The notes: generated from the sequence alone by a model not told the origin. Positions 46,272 to 58,630 are shown, numbered from the stretch's first letter. The stretch is 64,000 bases of DNA from Paracyclopina nana (GCA_019096065.1 JAGUCH010000009.1:320001-384000); one strand, 5' to 3'. Translations and numbers: made by a program.

Positions 46272-47678
46272 TGCACCATCATTGAAATGATATAGCATCC
46301 CCAAATTGTCAGTTGTGGCTGATAGTTTGAGGCAACTTGACTCAAAATGTGAGGCAAAGTCAAGCTTTTTTCCTGCCAAAATACTTGTCCTCATGTGCTC
46401 AGGGGGTCAATGACCTTTAAAAATTCTTGTTCAGATATTTTTGCTCCTAGCTCAAAAAGTTGCCTGAACATATGCTAGTGGGCCGATTTCATATGATCAA
46501 AGCCAAGCTAAGGCAAGCTAAGCTAGGTTCTTTGGAGGCAAATAAATTACTGAATGTATAGGCACCAAATTAGTATGGTTCTTCAAAATGTGAACCTACA
46601 GCTTTGTCTCGGTCAAGTTCCGAGGCCACATAGTGGAGGCCATTTTATAAGCAAAGTAATGGGCGAAAGTGGACTGAGAGACTTAGAACACTAATAAAAG
46701 TTGTAAAGAATGTCAATACAAATTCATAGCTTCAAAAAGAAGTAAGCCGGATTTACGGAAACTAATAGCTGAGTTGCTTGAATGACTCAGACATAAAAAA
46801 CTGTAAATATATCGAAAATCGGAGCATTTTTCGAATTTTAGCATACTTACCGAGTTTTAAGTACAAAGCTATGTACTGTTCACTACATTGGACGATTTGC
46901 TAAGAAGTAGTGGAAGTAAATGCTGAGATATCAATTTTGCAATGATGTTAAAAATTGTTCTGCTGAGTCTCTAGATTCCATGATACATGATATTGACAAG
47001 CAAATTAGCCTCTCAATAACGCGAGCGCAGGTTGCGTGAGTTAATTTGAAAATGTTGCGTTCTAACAAAAGTTCCGCTATGCGCATCAGCTCAATTTTTA
47101 GCTCTTGCATGCAAAAAAAGTAACTTTACAAAAATTTCCACTGTGAGCAAAATTAGATGCATCAGAGCAAAAAAGTTTGATAGATACTCAAAGATCAGGC
47201 AAAATGAAAAAGAGCCTTAGAAATGTCAGCTCAGTGATACATTCATAGATTGGACCGAGGAGCTCTGATTGGTCCTTTCCACGTCAGGGGTTGTTGTTGC
47301 CTCTTGTTGACAACTTGGCATATTTGCTGGAGGGTGGATGACAACATTTCATCGAGATATCAAGGTATTCTATCCAATGGATTATTCATACTTATAGCAT
47401 ATAATACTACTCCTAGCAGCTATTTTTGCAGGCTAGTATCAACCTAGCAAATCTGCCTTTTTCTTTTACCACAAAAAAGCTTTTTTAGTAGCAGCTCTAC
47501 ATTGCAATTTTACATTACACATGTGTTCGATGCACAATTGTCTTGCTTTGTATCTGGATTTTACGTCAGTTACACTCTAAGCACTTTACAAGATGGCAGA
47601 GGAATTATCTTTCAAATACACAAGGCAACTGAAAATCAGTAGTGGAATTGCAGTTTTTCCCTAATTTAGCTGTTTGCA
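46272..47678. other. Intergenic region before Gmd
   Basis: AT-rich DNA with no gene or repeat I recognise. A possible 3' splice acceptor (TTTGCAG) ends at 47679, just before the Gmd ATG, so a 5'-UTR exon may lie somewhere upstream. Confidence 0.4.
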
Positions 47679-47680
47679 GC

Positions 47681-48989
47681 ATGGCCCTGGCAAATGGAGA
47701 AGCCAGGCCCAAAGTGGCACTCATTACTGGAATCACAGGACAAGATGGCAGCTATTTGGCAGAATTGCTCATTGAAAAAGGATACGAAGTTCATGGCATC
47801 ATCCGGAGATCCAGCTCATTCAACACAGGTCGGATTTCACACTTGTACGAGGATCCCAACAGCCATCGCGAGGGCAAAATGATCCTGCATTACGGAGACT
47901 TGATTGATGGATCGTGCCTGGTGAAAATCATCAGGTACAGCTCAAACTGCAATAACTAAGCCAGCGTCATTGTTGTTTTCCCATTGCAGCACTGTGAGGC
48001 CTTGTGAGATCTACAATTTGGCAGCTCAGTCCCATGTCAAGGTTTCGTTTGACTTGGCTGAGTACACAGCTGAAGTTGTGGCTGTTGGCACCTTGAGGCT
48101 TCTGGATGCCATCAAGACATGCGGATTGGAGAAATCAGTCAAATTCTACCAAGCCTCAACCTCAGAGTTGTATGGAAAGGTGCAAGAAGTGCCCCAAACG
48201 GAGAAGACACCCTTCTATCCAAGGTCTCCCTATGGAGTGGCCAAGCTCTTTGCTTACTGGAGCGTGGTCAATTTTCGAGAGGCCTACAACATGTTTGCTT
48301 GCAATGGCATTCTGTTCAACCACGAGAGCCCAAGAAGAGGTGAGACTTTCGTCACCAGGAAAATCACCCGATCAGTGGCAAAAATCAGCCTTGGCCAACT
48401 CGAGTATTTCGAGCTTGGCAATCTGGATTCACGAAGGTGACCTCATTACTATTCATAGGAAAATTAGGGATTCTTAACATTTTCAAAATAGGGAATTTTT
48501 ATTAACAAAAATAATGAGCTTTAAGAAAATTGGGATTTTTCATAAAAATATATGTATTATTTGAAAAGTATGCATTTAAAATGGGATTTTTTTTCTTGTG
48601 GCAATTTCAGAGATTGGGGCCATGCCAAAGACTATGTGTTAGCCATGTGGCATATGCTCCAGCTTGAACATCCAGAAGACTTTGTCATTGCCACAGGAGA
48701 AATGCACAGCGTGCGAGAATTTGTGGAAAAGTCATTTGCGCACATTGGAAAAGAAATTGCCTGGGAAGGCCAAGGTGACCATGAAATTGGAAGGGAAAAA
48801 GGCACTGACATCATCCGGGTGAAGGTCAACCCAAAGTATTATAGGCCCACAGAAGTCGAGCAACTCCAGGGTGATCCGAGCAAGGCCAAAAAGGCCTTCA
48901 AGTGGAGCCCAAGTGTTACCTTTGATGAATTGGTCAAAGACATGATGACATCTGACATTGAACTCATGAAGTCCAAGCCAAATGCTTGA
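47681..48989 (+). CDS. Gmd: GDP-mannose 4,6-dehydratase
   Basis: NADP-dependent short-chain dehydrogenase/reductase that makes GDP-4-keto-6-deoxymannose, the first step of GDP-fucose synthesis in the cytosol. Exons 47681-47934, 47990-48436 and 48611-48989 (introns 55 and 174 bp) give 359 aa; human GMD is 372. Nucleotide-binding motif G17-I-T-G20-Q-D-G23; catalytic Y166-x-x-x-K170 in S-P-Y-G-V-A-K with S/T142-143 before it; N-H-E-S-P-R-R-G substrate motif. The protein is near full length and undamaged. The ATG directly follows a possible 5'-UTR acceptor. AATAAA at 49162-49167 is the likely poly(A) signal. Confidence 0.97.
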
Positions 48990-49161
48990 GTGGGTTGAAT
49001 AACTTTTTTCTCTTATGGTTCAGGTGTGTGTGATATTTTAACATAAAGCATTTTCTCCCAACAACAAGCACTGTACAGCATCTGAAGGCTCTTCTAAGTA
49101 GTCCAAATACTTGCTTTTTTGGACATCCTAACTTACTACTATTTTTGGTTTGATCTTATGA

Positions 49162-49167
49162 AATAAA
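49162..49167 (+). terminator. Gmd: Poly(A) signal of Gmd
   Basis: AATAAA about 170 bases after the stop codon; the nearest plus-strand signal. Confidence 0.5.
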
Positions 49168-49384
49168 CCTTTTTTAACGAGGTTGATATCCTGCACCAAT
49201 GTTGAGCATTTTAAATCTCTGATTCTAGTATTACTTCAATGATTCTCAGATTAGTTTTGCTCAAAAAAGGTTTAGGATTGGCTTTGCAAATTTGAATAAA
49301 AATATACAGTAAGCAAATCGGAAAGGCCCACTCAGCGTAAACTGTGGGGTTTAGTATTTTTTGTGCTACAATAAGACTTCCTCT

Positions 49385-49582
49385 CATGTGTCACAATTCT
49401 TCTCAAGCATTTTGGGGGATAAAAAATACTTAATGGCCTGGGATTCAATCTTGGATGACATAAAGTCATTTTAAAGCCCTAATATTCCAGAGAATTAAGG
49501 AAAAAGTGACAGGACGATCTAGATTAGAACCTCAGACAGTTGTACTGTGTAACCAATGCTCTAACCACTGAGCTATGGAAAC
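49385..49582 (-). mobile_element. tRNA-headed SINE, copy 3
   Basis: On the minus strand it begins GTTTCCATAGCTCAGTGG, identical to copy 1 over the first 18 bases. It then runs GTCTGAGGTTCTAATC and a body with AGGCCATTAAGTATTT and TGCTTGAGAAGAATTGTGA matching 4142-4350. A further degraded tRNA-like head, with TTAGAGCATTG and CTTCGAGTCC on the minus strand, lies directly upstream at 49590-49655. Confidence 0.75.
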
Positions 49583-49829
49583 TTGAGGTGCAGCTTGGAC
49601 TCGAAGCTCTCATGTCTGAATGTAGAATTCAATGCTCTAACCAATGCTTTAAAAAAGTCTATTTTTTGCGAGCAAATCATAGGACCCTAGTGTACACAAG
49701 CCAAATGATGCTAGCATATAGCAAGAAAAAACCTAGCAGCATTTTTGGGGACATAAAAACGCTCAAAAATTGTATGACAGAATATAAAAATATGGATACC
49801 GAGCTTTTTTTTTTTTAAAGTAAAACATG

Positions 49830-51445
49830 CGCTCCAAGGAAATGGAAATTTCTTTAGAGTCCATTAGAACTGCAGTCATTTTGAGATTGGATGTAACAAC
49901 TTCAATTGGGATTTGCCACAATGAAGCATCCGGATCAGATCCAACATTGTTGAACTTCTCTTGGTGAATGGGTAATGTCAGCTTGGCTCCAATGACTTAA
50001 TAGGTCACTGTAACAACTGGAAATCCCTTTTGAGCTGTCCAAACTGACATGATGCTTTCCATAGGCTTTCCGCTACTTTTTCCCTAGGAGTTCCACAGAT
50101 CGACAGTTTTAGTGGTTCCATAGGAGTGCAAAGTTAAGAACTCCCTCAATCCAGATCTGGAACAAAGAAATACAGTCTGACCGTTCAAAATTGGACGGTA
50201 CGGGAATCTAAACTTTAGGTCACATATTCAAGAAATACAGGACTTTTTCCTTGGAAAGATTGAGCCTTTTTCCATCTTTTTTGTATAAATAGAAAAATCA
50301 ATTTTCATTTTGCCAGAAAACAAAAAAGATATCCAAAGGTTCAAGCTTTCCAACGATACCCATTAAGTCTCAAAATTCATGAATTCATAACTCAAACTTT
50401 TGATTCCCCCATGGTCAGACGGTATAATTAACGTCGATGTTCTAAGAATGAAACTTTAACTCATCAAATATTGGGTTAATTGAGTCTCGATGCTCTTCTA
50501 TCAAGTTTGGTTTCAGTTCTCAAAAATGAAATTGAACCAGAAAGCTAAGCGCTCCTTCACAGCAAGATTTGCAAAGTCTTCATCGCATGAGCGTACACCT
50601 GGATGCCTCATCACCAATGTTGTGTGCCAACATCCTCAAAATGCAGGCTCCTTTGTTGTAAGAAACGCAGTCACACATTTCAGTCACTTCATTGTCATAC
50701 CCAACTGGATGATCAATTCGGTGGGAATGGTTCAAAACGTCTATATGGAGAGCTGGTGCCATTTCAACCATGACAAACTGAGACTTCAAGTTGTAATCCG
50801 GGTACAGAGCTGCAGGACAAGCAGTTTCAAAATACTCAGCAAATCCTTCTTTCAGCCACAAATCATTCCACCATTGCATGGTGACCAAGCTGCCAAACCA
50901 GACATGGGCAGCTTCATGAGCTATGATCTTGGCCACATATTGCTTGGTGGCCACTGATGAATCCAAAATGGCTGAATCTCTCAATGGAGCCAATCCCCGA
51001 TTTTCCATAGCTACCACATCAAAATCCGGAATGGACACAGAGTCATATTTGGGCAAGGCATAACCAATGCCAAAGAGATCAGTGAGGAATTCCAAAGCTC
51101 TCTTGCAAATTAGCCTTGTTGGTGAGGACTTTCCAATCGGAGTCCAAATTCGGACAAGAGTTCCATCTTTTGCTTCCACTAGAATGACTTCAAGAGGAGC
51201 AATGACAAAAGCAATTAAATAAGTGCTCATCAAGGTAGTCTTACCAAAGGTGCAAATTTTATTTGCAGAGTCCTCAAGGTCATCATCATCAGGTTGACGC
51301 ATGTTGGACAAAATGGCAAGGTGTTTCGGCCCTGAAATCCGGATTGAAAAGGTGGACTTGAAAGCTGGCTCATGCCAGCATGGAAAAGCCTTTCTGGCAT
51401 TGCCTGATTCAAAATGAGTGGTGACAGCTGTTTGTCCAGTGCTTA
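49830..51445 (-). pseudogene. M1 aminopeptidase pseudogene, 3' part (left of transposon)
   Basis: Zinc metallo-aminopeptidase related to puromycin-sensitive aminopeptidase. The exon at about 50600-51445 reads A-F-P-C-W-H-E-P, V-A-M-E-N-R-G-L (GAMEN-like), then the zinc site H-E-A-A-H-V-W-F-G with the distal ligand in L-K-E-G-F-A-E. A further exon at about 49830-50110 encodes the ERAP1-like C-terminal segment (S-G-K-P-M-E-S-I-M-S-V-W-T-A-Q), but has in-frame stops TAG (50084-50086) and TAA (49997-49999). Frames also shift near 50580-50600. The exon layout shows it is a decayed genomic copy, not a retrocopy. It continues on the far side of the transposon at 58631. Confidence 0.85.
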
Positions 51446-51459
51446 CCCCACAAAATTTT
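51446..51459 (+). repeat. Left terminal inverted repeat of the transposon
   Basis: CCCCACAAAATTTT. Pairing extends to 17 bases (51443-51459) if the flanking TTA/TAA is counted. Confidence 0.95.
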
Positions 51460-51882
51460 CGGAGCAATTTCTAATATGGAATATTGTGAGATTTCGTCAG
51501 ATTTTCATCAATTAAGAAAGCTGTTGAAAAGCTGTTGAAATCCATAACGAAAAAATAACAAAAAATTCTTGACAAGAATTTTTCATCATTTTTGAAAGTC
51601 AGGTTCTCACGATAATTTTTCGTCAATATAATTTTAGATTAATGATGATAATTCAACACTTTATCATGATAATAAATTAGAAAAGTGTGACTAAAACATT
51701 GTTCATCATTCTAGATTTCCCTGAGGAGAAATGACGCCAGTGTTATGTGGAAAATGCAAAGGCCGCTACATGATCATGAATTGGAATTTTTCTTATGTCG
51801 CCTCAACAGAACACATTTGCAATCAAATGAACTTAGTCTTGAACTCAAAGAATAACATATTTCAATGTTCTTATCATATTCT

Positions 51883-51888
51883 TTTATT
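51883..51888 (-). terminator. Possible poly(A) signal of the transposase gene
   Basis: AATAAA on the minus strand about 155 bases after the transposase stop codon. Confidence 0.45.
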
Positions 51889-52042
51889 TTTCTGACTCAT
51901 GACTATAATTATTTGACTAATTACGATGCATTACCCATTAGTTGGGGAAGAAAAGATCAGGGTGTGCGAATTGAGCACAATCACAGGTTTAAATCATGTT
52001 GTCGTCATAAAGTCACTTCTTCTTCTTGACTAGCTCCGAGAC

Positions 52043-54880
52043 TTACGTGAAGAAGGTATCAAAGGGAATTGAGATGAGGTAGTCCTTGTCGATACATCCC
52101 TTGCCAATGCAATTGGATTTGGGGATAACATGATCAATGGCAGAGTCAATTCTGACCCACTTGTAGACTCCAATGGCCTCCCATTTCAAGTGCGGAGCTG
52201 CAGGGGTGAAAAATGACCGTGTCTCAAAGATGTTGCAAACGTAGTTATCACCAGCAACGATCTTGATCTTGTAAAACTTGCGATCCTTTGTGAATACAAT
52301 ATCGTCACAATATCGTGAGAGCTGGGTCGTGGTGAATGTCACTCTGTTGTCACACTTGTGCGTCGACTTGTTCATTTTGAACATTCGCCTCAGGATCTGT
52401 TTGGGCACCGACCTTGTCCCAGGCTTCAGATTGCGACTGACGAAACTCAAGTTAGACTCGAACTTCAGCGAGCTCAAATGAGGCAGTCTTGAGTTTTTGC
52501 GAGCTGCGTACGTGTGATAGAACGTATGGACATTCCAGGAGCAATTTTGGAGACCGAAATTGTCGAAGAACATGTCATAGTACATTGCGGCCAAGTCTTT
52601 CAAGTTGCACTTCTGATCAATGTACATGTACATGTCATCATCAAATAATGATGCATGGACGATGAAACTGAAAGTGTACCATGTGGATAGGTAACCTTCA
52701 TAGAAATCGCCGACAAATGCTTCACCAAAGGCAAATTTTCCACAAACAATGATCGAAAACAACTCCTGGCTTTTGTAGTTGGCAAAGTTGTCAAACATAG
52801 TGCGGCAACGCCTGTTGAATTCACGAGGAATAGACATCATTTGCCAACGATTATCAAAGGATTTGACGATATCCAGTTGCGTCATGGTCAGTTTTCGTGC
52901 GTTGAATTTTGAGGCCAAACCTATCATGAGCCGTAGCATTTGCTTACAACAGCCAGTGAAGTTGTGCATTGGTTCTAATGCCAAGTCACGAGGGATGTGG
53001 AATCCTTCCAGAAGGGCAAGAGGAGTGGCGACCATCAATCCGGCAAGTTCGTCTTTTTTGAACGCTTTCACGCCATGTTTTTGCAATCTCGTCGCTGTAT
53101 CCTTGAACCAGAAGTCAGTGCGCTCCTCGGAAAATTTGGTGTCAGGATGAAAGACTTGCCTGTGGTTGTAATTTTGTCCTTCAGCCTTGCAGTACAAGCA
53201 CGAGAATGTGCCGCTGTGCAACTTGATACCGCTGAGTTCTGAACGTATCGGTGCGTCACCCACAACACGTCCAATTCGAAACAAGTTCTCGTCAAACTCT
53301 TTGATGATCATGGCCATGATTTTGTTGGCATTGAGGCCACTCTGAGAACGGTAGATGTGCATTGCCAGCGTGTACACCGTTTGGCAAGGAGGAATCACAA
53401 TTTGCACCATATTTAGCTTCTCGTTTCCTGATTCGCTGAATGGAAGACCGTCCATAAACAACAGCAGAGTTCTTGACTGATGATAGCCCTCAATGTGAGA
53501 ATGGCACTCCAAAGCATGGTGCCATAGAGCATTCAACTCCACATAGCCATACTCGCTAATTTTCATGAAGTTCTTACGAGGATACTCCTTTTGTGGGTAC
53601 TTTTCGGCCTTCTCAATCTTGATGATTTCATTTGTTGTCAAGTTTTGGATCTCATAGTTGAAGTACACTTTTGGATTTCGATCATCTGCCAACCTCTTGT
53701 AGTGCATGATGTTAGGCAACTTTCTTGGCTCCATTTCAACTTGACTTCTGAAGAAATCATAAAATGCCCTAGCAGCCTCGTCAGATGTGCACGTTCTTAT
53801 TGCGATAGCATCATAGATGTCGAACAAAGCTTGGTTGCGTTCTTTCAATGGCAACCTCTGAGCACGTCTAGCTTGACTTTTGAAGTCCTTCACTGTAAAT
53901 CTGAAGCCAGCAGAATCAAAATGGTCATCAACAATGACTTCCTCATCGACTTGAGGTTGATCAGGCTCATTTCCCGGATTACCATTATTGTCGGCACCAG
54001 GTTCTGGTGAGACCATTCTGAATAATTGGCTTGACTGAGCTGCATCAATTGGGGGCTGTTCCTCGACCTCAGCTTCAACAAGACCACATGCCCGAGCAAT
54101 GAACGTCTCATAGTCCTCGTTATCGTCAGTTCCCGAATCAGAATCCTCATTGGATGACTCGTTGCAGTTATACTCCGTGGTAGCTCCGGAAGACACTTCA
54201 TGGTCGTCAGTGATTTTTGTCTTAATTCGATGAGCGTCCTCTAACAACTCGCCATTGATGACGAATCCCTCCGTCTCCGGAATCACGCTGACTGAGCTTT
54301 CATAGCCAGCTGCTGCTTCGTCTTGATGAGAACATGATGCTTGTGGCTCCTTGTTGCCAATACGTGTCTTTGGTCTGACAGATGTGTCACCAGTAGGGCC
54401 AGCCGCTTGCTGAGGAGCTCTCGCCTTGTTCTTCCGTTTCTCAGGCACATCTTTCATAGGCCTACTTGGACCATCCGTCCCGTTATCGTCACTCTCCGTT
54501 AGCAAAAGGACAAGCATTGGCGAAGTTGGTGGCTTCTCTGAATCAGTTTCACTTGATTCGGTGAGCAATCCCTCAAACGCTTTTCGAATCTGAGCTTGGA
54601 CAACGTCAATTGCCTCCTCTTGCCTCAGCAAATTTACAACAGGCTCCTCATGTTCACTGAAATGAAATGCTTCATAAATGAAATGCTCAAATTTAGCTAA
54701 TTTTTGCACTTACGTTATGTTCTCGCGCATGATATCGTCAATTTTGAACGCTTCAGTTGTGATCGTCATTTTGACATCGTTCAGCTTCGTCGTGATTTGA
54801 TCAATGATCCGACTCGTGCGTCGTTGGTTCAATCGCTCGTAGTGAGATTTCTGTTTCTGTCGCTTGCGTTTACCAGCCAT
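52043..54880 (-). CDS. EnSpm/CACTA-like transposase
   Basis: Predicted 926 aa from exon 54880-54714 and exon 54656-52043, joined across a 57-bp intron with GTAAGT and TTTCAG. The start begins MAGKRKRQKQK, a likely nuclear signal. Residues about 60-300 are acidic and low-complexity. The core has features of tnp2-type transposases: D-G-L-P-F-S-E-S-G near residue 454 (usual DGxPxxKS block), a C-L-Y-C-x-x-E-G zinc-knuckle-like motif near 543, E-P-M-H-N-F-T-G near 616 (usual D-x-M-H), and N-V-H-T-F-Y-H followed by F-E-S-N near 763-790. Which acidic residues form the DDE triad I cannot fix by eye. It starts about 260 bp from the divergent partner gene. Confidence 0.85.
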
Positions 54881-55141
54881 TTTCTTGCGATTTTCAATTC
54901 TTATCGGAATGGTGCAATGGCGGCGGAATCGAATTTGTTGCTGACTGAAACGGAAATGAAAGCTGAGACAGACTACTCAGTTTCAGCAATTTCTTTTCGT
55001 TGTCAGTTTTCGTGCAATTTCACTTCAGTTTATCGTCAGAATCTAAGGAGAAACTAACTAGCGTCTTTGTTCGTTAAATTTCGCGCTTCTTTTTAACGGT
55101 CATTTTTCGTTGTCAAGATCTTAACGGCTTATCACGAAGAA
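54881..55141. promoter_or_regulatory. Bidirectional promoter region inside the transposon
   Basis: The 261 bases between the two divergent start codons. It contains repeated TTTTCGTTGTCA-type motifs (54990-55003, 55104-55115) and related TTCGT strings, also found near the element ends, so it may double as a binding region for a transposon protein. Confidence 0.45.
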
Positions 55142-58100
55142 ATGACGAAAACAGGTAAGTGATTTGACGACGCACCAATTTAATATTTAATATAATATTT
55201 TTTCCGCCAAAGTGCAACTCGTTAAAATTTTTTCCACAAATTCGGACGTACCAAAATTAATTCTTAAAATGGAGAAGAAAAATCAAGGCAAATCAGCTGC
55301 GGAATACGATAGAGGCATTATCTGTTGCTTGGATGATGAAGTCCCCTTCACTTGGCTAAGTTTTGGCCAAAAACTGGACGAGGGATACTCTTTTGCCGAG
55401 GCTATGAAGCCGAAGATCGTCGTCGCCAAGAAGATCGGCGAGAAGAGATGGTCGACACCAGTATTCCTCAAGATGAACGGAACCGTAAAGAAGGTGTACT
55501 ACTTTGCTAGAGTAGAACGAGGTAAACTTATCACGATAACCTTACTTAACCAACACGATTGCTGAGATATTTCACGATTTTCAGGCGTCGAGCAATTCCG
55601 CTTGGACTCAGCGATCAACGATCTCAATGCTGACATGACGGTTTGGCCAATTGAGGATCGAGTGGCGATGTACAAGATGCACGTTGTTGACAACTGGTTC
55701 GAGAAAATCGAAAAAGAAGTCATGTACGAGAAAAGGGACTCGGCCACTGACTCATTCCTGTTTCGGCCTTGGAGTTCGGTTACCACGAGATCTGGACCAA
55801 AATTGCCGTATGGCGCTGGAGCTTTGACTGATGATCAATCGGCACCTGAAATCACCCTGCCTAATCCAACTCAAAGGACTCTTCGTCCACGAACTCAGAA
55901 ACAATCTGATGAGCTCGAGAGAGCCTTGGAAGAAGCAAGGAAGATTATAGCTGAGCAAGAAACAGCTCAAAAAGCGGCGACAGCTGCAGCTACTGCAGCT
56001 GCATTAGCTGCCACAGCACCGATGGCATCAAGCGCAGCGTCTCAGTTTGGGACGACAACTGTCAGTGGCACAACAGGATCTCAGCATAGTCAATTCCCTG
56101 CCAACCCTTTTGACAACGTGTTCAGCCAGGCAACCATGATCGATGTCAGTCAGGCTCAAATTGTCAATGTGCCATCCAACCTCATTGTGTCTGCTGTTCA
56201 AACTGAATCAAGTTCTGAAGCAGGATTGTCACAGACTTTCGCCAACATTCCACAAGTTGGGGGCGAGATTGATTCTGGAGCGACGACTGCCTTGTCCGAC
56301 GACCGCCACAACTTCACCTTTGCTCCTGGCAGCACCTCCAACCAACAGGAGGAAGAAGAGAACGTTGTTCTTGTAAGCATTTGTAAATGGCGATAACCTT
56401 ACCATGAACTTACCATGAACTGTCCTTATACTTGCAGAGATACGAGAGCACTGACGCAACTGTTTTGGTCACAAGAGAGTACTTGAAGAACACTCTCGAG
56501 GGTTTCTTTGATAGAATTCAAGCATGCATCACCGAGAGTCAAAACGTCATTCTTGACAACAACGACGAAAAGTACCGGAAGCTTGATAAGAAACTTGACA
56601 ATAAGTTTGCGAATGTTCTTGTAAGTTTATTATGATATAATCATGCATGCAGTACTCACTTCATATCTTTAATTCTTAATTGCAGGACATCAAGAGAGAA
56701 GTCAAAGGCATGAGCAACAAGCTCATTGGAGTCTCCGAACAAGTTGCCAAGGCATCTCCGCGAAAGTCAGTTTCTCTTCAGATCCAGACAAACTCACGTG
56801 GAAGATACATTCTTCTGAGACTGATCCCGTTCAATTTAATGGGAAAAGCGTGTGATGTCTTCTTTGCATCGGCGCTAGTTCAAGAACAACTCTGTGCATT
56901 TTTGTCTCCCTATTTGCACAAAATGCAATTGTCGGGCATTAATTTTGCTTTGGCGAAAACTTGCGTCATCACATGCTTCACCCCCCTAGCCCGAGCCCAC
57001 CTCATCTACGGAAAAGTTGACAAGTAAGTTTATTATTCAGATATAAGTCATTATTTTGTGAGAAAATTGTTAAACCAATGTCATTTTTACAGTTCCACAA
57101 AGAACTTGAAGTTCTGCAAGAGACCCCTTCCCGATGGCTTCCACAACATGGTCGACAAGCATCTAGTTCTTGCTGTGGAAGAGATGTTTAACTTGGCACC
57201 ATTTGTACATCGCTCACACATCACTGACATGCGATCAACTTGTACCACCACTTTCAGTACGGATCGCTCCAAGTTTTTGCAATTGGCTGCTGATTCTACC
57301 GACAGTGCCACTGAAGGAGCCATCGCGTGTTGTGACGTCGACTTTGAGTTCTACGAACATAACAAGCACCATCTCAAGAAAACGGTCCAGGTGCCAACTT
57401 TTGCGGATCACGTCAAATACCTGATGGCCCGAGGTCAGTTCACAACTGCCATGAGGAACCAGAACAGTGGCAACTTCAAAAGGACTTACGTCGTTGACAA
57501 GGATCACATCTTTGATGATATGAAGAAAACCTGTGGAACCGAGGAGTTGGAGATCAAAGAGGTCATCAGAAGGATCTGTGCTGCCGCACATTGCTTTCAA
57601 ATGGATTACAAGACCCTTGAATTTGACATGGTGACCAGTGTGCCTGAGGTAGCATATTTATCTTTTATTTATGGCGATAACACAACTAAATTTTACTTCT
57701 CTAGCTCCCTGACCTCTATGCTGAAGTTGTCAACGAAATCGGCGACAACATCAATGAGCTGCTGATTAGGTACTCCTCCGAGGGGTCAGCATACCAACCT
57801 GATGTTTTCATTGGCAACATCGCTCACAGTCCGATCAAGGCAGTCTCAAAGATCACGCCAAATCCTAAGGATGTCAAGGCAGCCACACGATCATTGGAAA
57901 AAGGATTGCTCACTGACTCCGAGGACGACGACAAAGCAAAGGCTGACACGGCAACCAAGAAAAGGCCCGTTCAAGCTGACGATAGCGATGAGGATTTCCA
58001 ACCCCAAAAGAAGAAAAAGAGCCCTACTCCTGAAATCCCACCCGTAAGTCCATGATATCATGATATCCAATTATCTCTTTAATAACCTTTCTCAATCATT

Positions 58101-58183
58101 TTCAGAGCCAACCTAGCACATCTGCTGCTGCTGAGGGACGAGCACTGGGCAGACTTACCTCTTCATCCGACGAAGCCAAATAG
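55142..58183 (+). CDS. Second transposon gene, protein of unknown family (accessory factor?)
   Basis: Eight exons: 55142-55154, 55213-55521, 55585-56372, 56438-56620, 56686-57023, 57093-57648, 57705-58043, 58106-58183; 2,604 nt in consistent phases, 867 aa. Introns are 55-70 bp with good consensus. I recognise no family. Visible: a compact N-terminal part; an Ala/Glu-rich coiled coil near residues 235-275 (L-E-R-A-L-E-E-A-R-K-I); a second coiled coil around exons 4-5 (K-Y-R-K-L-D-K-K-L-D-N-K); a globular region with several Cys and His; and a charged tail with K-K-R-P and K-K-K-K (nuclear signals). The 13-nt first exon is chosen because it gives an in-frame ATG with a good donor; ATG at 55270 is the alternative. 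By analogy with TnpA of CACTA elements it may bind the transposon ends. Confidence 0.8.
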
Positions 58184-58305
58184 GCCCACAAATGCACGTC
58201 AGAACAGGACGAAAATTCTATCTTGTACATATTATTAAAAAAGAAAAATTTAATATGCAATATACGTTTGCTCAATGCCAAAAAGGCCAAAAAGGCCGTT
58301 CTGCA

Positions 58306-58311
58306 AATAAA
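58306..58311 (+). terminator. Poly(A) signal of the second transposon gene
   Basis: AATAAA about 123 bases after the stop codon, still inside the element. Confidence 0.6.
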
Positions 58312-58616
58312 AGACTGTTTTTGGACAAAATCATTTTTTCATTCATTTCTCACAAAAAAGGTAGATTTTTAATAAGATTCTCAACATATCCTCAATTTGG
58401 ATCACCAGGCGCACTGGACCACTTTGGGCAATCACGTCATTTCACCATTAAGATCTCATGATAACCTGAAAAGAAAACTGATGAAAAACTCACTTTGGCA
58501 AGTCATATTTCTTAATTTTCTACGTCAGTTTTAGAACATAGAGAACGAAAAACAATGAGATACGGACAAAAATTATGATGATAATATGACCAAGTTATCA
58601 ACAAATGGCCTTTGAA

Positions 58617-58630
58617 AAAATTTTGTGGGG
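58617..58630 (-). repeat. Right terminal inverted repeat of the transposon
   Basis: AAAATTTTGTGGGG, the exact reverse complement of 51446-51459, followed by TA. Confidence 0.95.

Larger units (their letters stand above)
51446..58630. mobile_element. Complete two-gene DNA transposon (EnSpm/CACTA-like)
   Basis: A 7,185-bp element with perfect 14-bp inverted ends, CCCCACAAAATTTT at 51446-51459 and its reverse complement at 58617-58630. It is flanked by TA at 51444-51445 and 58631-58632. It is inserted in an aminopeptidase exon, and the host reading frame closes exactly across the empty site with a single TA, which proves both boundaries. It encodes two divergently transcribed spliced genes (52043-54880 minus, 55142-58183 plus) without any frame break, suggesting recent activity. 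TTTTTCGT/TTCGTCA-like motifs recur in the subterminal and central regions (51493, 51616, 54990, 55105, 58540) and could be binding sites. The superfamily is inferred from the transposase only. Confidence 0.93.

Noticed and set aside
51443..51459. piggyBac-type insertion (TTAA target, CCC ends)
   Set aside because: The flanks give only a TA duplication; the empty site closes the host frame with TA, and the transposase is not piggyBac-like.
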